From: Streptomyces sp. WMMC500
GTDB taxonomy: Bacteria > Actinomycetota > Actinomycetes > Streptomycetales > Streptomycetaceae
Direction: 5' to 3'
NCBI RefSeq assembly: GCF_027497195.1
Contig: NZ_CP114905.1
Location: 496,001 to 560,000 of the forward strand
Length of the DNA stretch: 64,000 nt
Shown: in pieces, positions 59,514 through 64,000 of the stretch
Layout: the number at the start of each line of letters is the position of its first letter
Position numbering within the stretch: position 1 is the first letter of the stretch
Made by a program: the position numbers and the translations under genes
The notes under the pieces: model-generated
What the model was told of the DNA's origin: nothing
The model's input: only the letters and a program-made list of their open reading frames with translations
Databases searched by the model: none

Positions 59514-60238
59514 CGCAGGGCCCCCTCGGAGATCCGTGCCGCCGGGAGGGCCGTGCCCGAGGCGGAGTCGTGCTCGATGCCGCCGTCCTTGAGGCGGACC
59601 TCGCGAGGGAGGGAGGCGGCGATGTCGCGGTCGTGGGTGATGACGACGACGGTGGTGCCGGCCTCGTGGAGCTGGTGCAGCAGCTCCATCACGACCGCCC
59701 CGGAGCGGGAGTCGAGCGCGCCGGTGGGCTCGTCGGCGAGCAGCAGGGGCGGGTCGCCGAGGACCGCGCGCGCGATGGCGACGCGCTGTTTCTCGCCGCC
59801 GGAGAGCTGGTGCGGCTCGTGGTACAGGCGGTGGCCCAGCCCGACGCGGCGCATGGCCCGCTCGGCGAGGCGGCGCCGCTCCGCGCGGGTCCGGCCGCTG
59901 TAGAGCAGGCCGTCGGCTACGTTGTCCAGCGCGGCGACGCCCGGGGCGAGATGGAACTGCTGGAAGACGAAGCCGATGGTGCCCGCCCGCAGGGCCGACA
60001 GCTCGCGGTCGCCGAGCCGGTCGACGTCGTGGCCGTCGATGCGGACGGTGCCCGCGGAGGGGCGGTCGAGCGTCCCCATGATGTTGAGCATGGTGGACTT
60101 GCCGGAACCGGACGGGCCGACGACCGCGAGCAGTTCGCCGCGCCGGATGACGACGTCGGCGGAACGGAGCGCGGCGACGTCCCCGTAGGACTTGGTGACC
60201 CCGGTCAGCTCGACCACCGGAGGGGACGGGACGGTCAC
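59510..60238 (-). CDS. MacB/LolD-type ABC transporter ATPase
   Basis: A 242-aa ATPase of the MacB/LolD group. Walker [11 protein letters not shown]-loop [11 protein letters not shown], signature [14 protein letters not shown], Walker [13 protein letters not shown] and the switch His in [10 protein letters not shown] are all present. It partners the MacB-like permease. The GTG start overlaps the stop of the adaptor gene by four bases (GTGA), so translation is coupled. Substrate unknown; relatives export antimicrobial peptides, lipoproteins or envelope precursors. Confidence 0.88.
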   Translation of the reverse strand: MTVPSPPVVELTGVTKSYGDVAALRSADVVIRRGELLAVVGPSGSGKSTMLNIMGTLDRPSAGTVRIDGHDVDRLGDRELSALRAGTIGFVFQQFHLAPGVAALDNVADGLLYSGRTRAERRRLAERAMRRVGLGHRLYHEPHQLSGGEKQRVAIARAVLGDPPLLLADEPTGALDSRSGAVVMELLHQLHEAGTTVVVITHDRDIAASLPREVRLKDGGIEHDSASGTALPAARISEGALR

Positions 60239-61629
60239 TGCGGAACCCCCACGGACATGCCGGCTTCGATGCCGTCGCCGCTGACCTCGACCAGCCCGTC
60301 GGCGAACATGCCCAGTTCGACGGGCACGGACTCGGTGCCGCCGGCCGCGGACACCTTCTGCACCGCGTAGCCGCCGCCCTGCCGGGCGACGAGCGCGTTC
60401 ACGGGCACCGCGAGCACGTTCTCGCGGGTCTCCGCCCCGAGCACCACGTCGACGGGTGCGGCCTGGTAACGGCCGAGCTCGTCCTGCTTCCCGACCGCCA
60501 ACCGCAGGGGCAGGGTGGACTCCTGGTCCTCCTCGCCCTCGGCCGCGGCGCCGTCGGAGCCGGCGCCGGAGCCCGTGGCGGCGGGCGGGGTGCCGATGTC
60601 GGTCACCCTGCCGTCCACGGTGGTCCCGTTGGGCAGTTCGACCTCGGCTTCGGTGCCGACCCGTACGAGCTCCTCGAACTGCGCGTCCAGCTCCACGGAG
60701 ACGACCCGCTCGGTGCCGGTCCAGTCGAGGACCGCTCCCTCGGCCTGGGCACCGGGCCAGGTCTGCAGCGCGGCGACGCGCCGGGCGCCCTCGGCGGTCA
60801 CGGCGTCGCCGGCCTCGACGACGCCGGTCGGCTCGCGGCCCATGTCCTCCTGCCAGTCGGACACGGCGTCCGCCGTGTCGGGGCTGTACGTCTCGTCGAC
60901 GGTGAACCCCGTGTAGCCGAGCTCGGCGAGGTTGCGTTCGAGAAGCTCGACGTCTCCGCCCTCGCTGCCGTCCGACAGCGTGCGGTACAGCGGGGTGTCC
61001 CCGTAGAACAGCGGGATCTTCGCGCCGTCCACGCCGTACACGGTCTCGCCGCGGCTGATCGTGGTGCCCTCGTTGGGCGTCCAGGTGACGATGCCGGCGC
61101 CCGTGTCCGCGGCGCCGCCGCCGGCTTCCGCCGCGGATCCGGCGGTTCGCCCCGGCTGTCCGGTACCGCCACCGGGGTCCGTGCCGCCGCCCGCCGGGGC
61201 GATGGCCTGGACGGTGGACACGTCGCCGTAGCCCAGGGTGCCGTCCACGGTCTCGCTGCCGGTGAGCGTCGTCCGCTCCACCCGGGCAGTCGCGGCCGGG
61301 CCGGACGGGCCGGCGGCGGGCTCCTCGGTGTCCTCGCCGCCGAGGGCGCCGGTGGCGGCGAGCCCCGCCGCCGCGGCGACACCGATCGCGATCACCACGA
61401 TCAGCGCCATCCGCACCCTGCGGCGCCGCCGCCCCGTTCCGGTGCCGCTCGCCGGGCCATCGCCGTCCACCGGCGGGGCGGCGGCGGTGAGTTCGCCGGG
61501 CCCGTCCGCCTCGGGGCGGTCATCCTCGCTGTCGCCCGCCGCGGTGAGCGGCCCGGGCGAGCGGACGTCCAGTGCGCCGGGCGGCCGTTGCCGCCGGCTG
61601 AGCTCTTCCGTCTCCTCACGGCTGGTCAC
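60235..61629 (-). CDS. MacA-like efflux adaptor with peptidoglycan-binding-like segment
   Basis: A 464-aa membrane-anchored adaptor. One membrane helix (MALIVVIAIGVAAAAGLAATGAL) follows a cytoplasmic N-terminus of about 75 residues. The external part has a HlyD-like beta-barrel/lipoyl-type region (RVERTTLTGSETVDGTLGYGDV; YAVQKVSAAGG) and in the middle a peptidoglycan_binding_1-like segment, LLERNLAELGYTGFTVDETYS. Such adaptors are common in Streptomyces MacAB-type operons. The start overlaps the upstream lipoprotein stop by four bases. It probably links the permease to the wall. Confidence 0.82.
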   Translation of the reverse strand: MTSREETEELSRRQRPPGALDVRSPGPLTAAGDSEDDRPEADGPGELTAAAPPVDGDGPASGTGTGRRRRRVRMALIVVIAIGVAAAAGLAATGALGGEDTEEPAAGPSGPAATARVERTTLTGSETVDGTLGYGDVSTVQAIAPAGGGTDPGGGTGQPGRTAGSAAEAGGGAADTGAGIVTWTPNEGTTISRGETVYGVDGAKIPLFYGDTPLYRTLSDGSEGGDVELLERNLAELGYTGFTVDETYSPDTADAVSDWQEDMGREPTGVVEAGDAVTAEGARRVAALQTWPGAQAEGAVLDWTGTERVVSVELDAQFEELVRVGTEAEVELPNGTTVDGRVTDIGTPPAATGSGAGSDGAAAEGEEDQESTLPLRLAVGKQDELGRYQAAPVDVVLGAETRENVLAVPVNALVARQGGGYAVQKVSAAGGTESVPVELGMFADGLVEVSGDGIEAGMSVGVPQ

Positions 61630-62168
61630 TGCGGGCCCCCGCCGATCCGCATGCCGCCGCCGGGGTACTTGTCCTGGCAGGCCTTCCGGGCCGGCTCGAA
61701 CGTCGTCGGGTCGACGGCGTCCATGTCCATGACCATGCTGTTGCCGTCGATCTCGGGGTCGGGGAAGTCGGGCAGGCCGTTCTGGCGGATGCACTCGGCC
61801 CACTCCGCGACCTTCTCGGAGTCCAGCGGCTCACCGCCGTTGGGGCCGCCCTGGCGCTGCGGCTGTTTGTCGCGGCAGGCTTCCTCCGCGGCCTTGAACT
61901 CGGCGGACTCCGGGTCGAATCCGCCCTGCCTGAACATGACGCCGCCGGTGTCCTGCTCCGGGTCCTTGAACTCCGGCACCCCGTTGTCACGCATGCACTG
62001 CGCGTACTCGACCGCCTGGTCGAAGGGGCTGCCCGCGGAGGCGGACGTGCCGCCGTCGGAGGAGGCGGCTTCGGAATCGTCGGAGCACCCCGCCAGCGCC
62101 GCACCGAGAACCAGTGCGGACGAGGCGAGCAGGGTCTGCGCCCATGCGCGTTTGCGTGTGGTGAACAT
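61626..62168 (-). CDS. Lipoprotein with duplicated Cys motif
   Basis: A 180-aa lipoprotein precursor. The lipobox is LAGC, followed by SDDSEAASS. The mature part contains two copies of one module: AQCMRDNGVPEFKDPE and AECIRQNGLPDFPDPE, each followed by a second cysteine (EEACRDKQP; RKACQDKYPGG), giving four cysteines that could form two disulfides. The duplication is intragenic. ATG 62168 lacks a Shine-Dalgarno sequence; TAGAAC lies eight bases upstream. It is first in the lipoprotein-adaptor-ATPase-permease operon. It may be a substrate-binding or sensing component; the family is not named with confidence. Confidence 0.75.
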   Translation of the reverse strand: MFTTRKRAWAQTLLASSALVLGAALAGCSDDSEAASSDGGTSASAGSPFDQAVEYAQCMRDNGVPEFKDPEQDTGGVMFRQGGFDPESAEFKAAEEACRDKQPQRQGGPNGGEPLDSEKVAEWAECIRQNGLPDFPDPEIDGNSMVMDMDAVDPTTFEPARKACQDKYPGGGMRIGGGPQ

Positions 62169-62241
62169 GGGCCGAAGTTCTACGCGGGCGCCGGTCACAG
62201 GGCGGATACAGGACGCCGCCGGCGACGGGCTCGGGCGGCGG

Positions 62242-62331
62242 CTTTCCTGAGAATTGCGTGAACCGGCTTCCGTCGGCGGTGTTCAGCGCGCCGCGGGTGC
62301 ACGCTCGTTCCTCAGCGGAACTTCAGGAAAG
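62242..62331. promoter_or_regulatory. Inverted repeat region upstream of the exporter operon
   Basis: CTTTCCTGA (62242-62250) and TCAGGAAAG (62323-62331) form a nine-base inverted repeat 72 bases apart, and a third half-site TTCCTCAG occurs at 62308-62315. Repeated TTCCTGA-type words between a two-component pair and the lipoprotein-exporter operon are plausible binding sites for the response regulator. No named consensus was matched. Confidence 0.4.
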
Positions 62332-62350
62332 TCCGCCGGAACCGGTGGTC

Positions 62351-63646
62351 TCAGAGACCGGCCGGAGCGCTGCCCTGCTTGGCGAACCCGGCCACCCGGC
62401 CGTGCTCGCCGGGCCCGTCCTCGCACGGCGGGAAGGCGACGGTCACGGCGAGCCCGCCTCCGGGCCCGGCCTCGGCGGTGAGCGTGGCGCCGTGGGCGGT
62501 GGCGATGGAGCGGACGATCGAAAGGCCCAGCCCGTGGTGGCCGTCGCCGGCGGCACGGCGGAGCCGCTGGAAGGGGTGGAAGAGGCGCTCGACCTGGTCC
62601 GGCGGCACCGCGGCGCCGGTGTTGCGGACGGTGAGGAACGCCCGCTCGTCCCGTACGCCGGTGGCGATCTCGACGGTGCCGCGCGGGACGTTGTACGTGA
62701 TCGCGTTGTCGAGGAGGTTGGCCACGAGGCGGTGGACGAGGGCGGAGTCGCCGGAGATGCGGGCCGCTTCCAGGGCCGGCTCGACGGCCAGCTCACGCCG
62801 GCCGATCTCCGGCCGGAACGCGGGCAGGACCTCGTGGGTGAGCGCGGCGAGGTCGAGGAGTTCCGCCTCGTCCAGGCCGCGGTCGCTGCTGGAGAGGGTG
62901 AGCAGCGACTCCAGGAGGCCGGCCTGTTGCCTGCTGATCGTCAGCAGTCGCTCGAAGTTGGCACGGAACGACTCCAGGGTCGCGCCGGGGTCGATGAGGG
63001 CCTCCTCCAGCAGCGCGTGTTCGAGGGTGAGGGGGGTGCGCAGCTCGTGGGCGGCGTTGGCGACGAACCGCTTCTGTGATTCGAGGGCGGTCTCCAGCCT
63101 GCCGAGCAGGCCGTTGACGGTGTCGGCGAGGTCCTTCAGCTCGTCGGGCGGACCGCCCGTGGCCAGGCGCTCGTGCAGATTCCGTGCCGAGATGCGGCGG
63201 ATGGTGCTCGTCATCGTGCGCAGCGGGCGCAGGACGCGGCCGGCGATCACCCAGCCGAGCCCGATGGCGATGACGGACATGACGGCGAGCGCGAGTCCGG
63301 ACTGCATGAGGAGCCGGTCGAGCATCGCCTCCCGCTGGTCCATCGCGTGCCGGCGCAACTCCTCGGCGACACCGCTCTCCTCGCCGGGGAGATCCTCGTC
63401 CAGCCGGTAGGTGCGCGGCTCCGCCCGGTCGGACGAGGGGCCGTGCCGCACGCCCTTGAACGCCACCAGCCCCCCGGAGGGGCGGGCGACGAGGAGGTAC
63501 GTGATCGCCAGCAGCACGGCGCCGGAGAGGACGAACAGCGCACCGTAGAGGAGGGTGAGGCGCACCCGGACCCTGCGGGGCGTGAGCCGCGCGGACATCG
63601 CGCCGACGCGTTCCAGGACGGCCAGGTGCGGTCTCGACGGCCCCAT
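62351..63646 (-). CDS. Sensor histidine kinase of two-component system 2
   Basis: A 431-aa membrane kinase closely similar in plan to the kinase at 56211-57416. Two helices (LTLLYGALFVLSGAVLLAITYLL; LALAVMSVIAIGLGWVIAG) flank an external loop of about 75 residues. A HAMP domain, the phospho-acceptor KRFVANAAHELRTPLTL, and ATPase motifs NLLDNAITYNV and GHHGLGLSIVRS follow. ATG 63646 lies six bases after GAGGT, nine bases after the response regulator stop. It probably senses envelope stress and drives the downstream exporter operon. Confidence 0.88.
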   Translation of the reverse strand: MGPSRPHLAVLERVGAMSARLTPRRVRVRLTLLYGALFVLSGAVLLAITYLLVARPSGGLVAFKGVRHGPSSDRAEPRTYRLDEDLPGEESGVAEELRRHAMDQREAMLDRLLMQSGLALAVMSVIAIGLGWVIAGRVLRPLRTMTSTIRRISARNLHERLATGGPPDELKDLADTVNGLLGRLETALESQKRFVANAAHELRTPLTLEHALLEEALIDPGATLESFRANFERLLTISRQQAGLLESLLTLSSSDRGLDEAELLDLAALTHEVLPAFRPEIGRRELAVEPALEAARISGDSALVHRLVANLLDNAITYNVPRGTVEIATGVRDERAFLTVRNTGAAVPPDQVERLFHPFQRLRRAAGDGHHGLGLSIVRSIATAHGATLTAEAGPGGGLAVTVAFPPCEDGPGEHGRVAGFAKQGSAPAGL

Positions 63647-63655
63647 GGGCGTACC

Positions 63656-64000
63656 TCACATCCGGTAACCGCTCCGCGGCACCGTCTCGATCACCGGGGG
63701 CGGACCGAGCTTGGCGCGCAGGCGGTTGATCGTGGTCTTCACCGTGTTGGTGAACGGGTCGGCCGCCTCGTCCCACACGCGTTCGAGGAGTTCCTCCGCC
63801 GACACCACCCGTCCCCGGGCGGAGAGCAGGCACTCCAGCACGGCGAGTTCCTTGGGGGTGAGCGTGAGGCGTTCGCCTCCGCGGGTGGCGAAGCGCTGCG
63901 CGGGGTCGAGCCGGAGGTCGCCGTGCTCCAGGACGGGGGGTACGGCGGGCTGGGCGCGGCGGGCGAGGGCCCGCAGCCGGGCGACCAGCTCGGCGTAGGC
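63656..64000 (-). CDS. OmpR-family response regulator, C-terminal part only
   Basis: The last 114 codons of a response regulator; the reading frame is open at the right edge, so the receiver domain lies outside. The visible part starts AYAELVARLRALARRAQ and contains the winged helix: LTPKELAVLECLLSARGRVVSAEELLERVWDE and recognition segment TNTVKTTINRLRAKLGPPP, ending GYRM. It is a close relative of the regulator at 57397-58050. Followed by its kinase with a nine-base gap. Confidence 0.85.
   Translation of the reverse strand, partial: AYAELVARLRALARRAQPAVPPVLEHGDLRLDPAQRFATRGGERLTLTPKELAVLECLLSARGRVVSAEELLERVWDEAADPFTNTVKTTINRLRAKLGPPPVIETVPRSGYRM

Overview
The window is very GC-rich (roughly 73-75% by eye), densely coded and almost entirely made of short, translationally coupled gene runs. 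Gene content (hopanoid hpnCDE, GlxA/AraC and Lrp regulators, ABC-F, split LigD, an ECF41 sigma factor, a DsbA protein of the mycothiol nitroreductase type, paired MacB-like ABC/two-component systems) points to an actinomycete, most likely Streptomyces or a close relative. The adjacency of a CDF zinc exporter and idi resembles the S. coelicolor zitB-idi locus as I remember it. No rRNA, tRNA, IS element, phage or CRISPR array was seen; this looks like ordinary chromosome rather than an acquired island.

Layout. 1-2.8 kb: squalene synthesis for hopanoids (hpnE partial, hpnD, hpnC, minus strand), headed by a possible 26-aa leader peptide. 3.1-6.0 kb: TetR repressor divergent from an MMPL exporter with tandem operators between them. 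6.1-13.2 kb (minus): a seven-gene run encoding a CDP-alcohol phosphatidyltransferase fusion, a CTP-type nucleotidyltransferase, a glycerol-1-phosphate-dehydrogenase-like enzyme, a second CDP-alcohol phosphatidyltransferase, a family 2 glycosyltransferase and a TagGH-like exporter. This is the most interesting unit: it looks like a pathway that makes, nucleotide-activates, transfers, glycosylates and exports a phospho-alcohol. A UDP-glucose 4-epimerase lies divergently beside it. 14.5-18.6 kb: zinc exporter, isopentenyl diphosphate isomerase, an anti-sigma-type ATPase and an ABC-F protein with a structured leader. 18.6-31 kb: a crotonase, DJ-1/GlxA proteins, an SCO6745-type protein, Tex, LysE/Lrp, TSUP, a SpoU methyltransferase, an amino-acid oxidase, an M14 peptidase and MerR. 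31-38 kb: a secreted PGRP-type amidase and a four-gene fatty acid beta-oxidation operon including an alpha-methylacyl-CoA racemase.

38-49.5 kb: trans-acting enoyl reductase-like protein, a 1131-aa HEAT-repeat protein, DsbA and beta-propeller-like proteins, HAD phosphatase, small membrane protein, DUF3048, zinc alcohol dehydrogenase, PfpI and a hot-dog protein. 49.5-51.7 kb: LigD ligase and LigD polymerase as separate divergent genes sharing a mirror-image promoter. 51.7-56.2 kb: Gfo/Idh oxidoreductase, ECF41 sigma factor, small hydrophobic protein, phytanoyl-CoA dioxygenase-like enzyme and a lipoprotein. 56.2-64 kb (minus): response regulator/kinase pair, lipoprotein, MacA-like adaptor with a peptidoglycan-binding-like segment, ABC ATPase, ABC permease, and a second regulator/kinase pair; probably an envelope-stress exporter under two-component control.

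A recurrent regulatory theme is leaderless transcription: several starts sit six or seven bases after a TANNNT box. Start codons below were chosen from Shine-Dalgarno spacing, overlap with the upstream gene, and these boxes.
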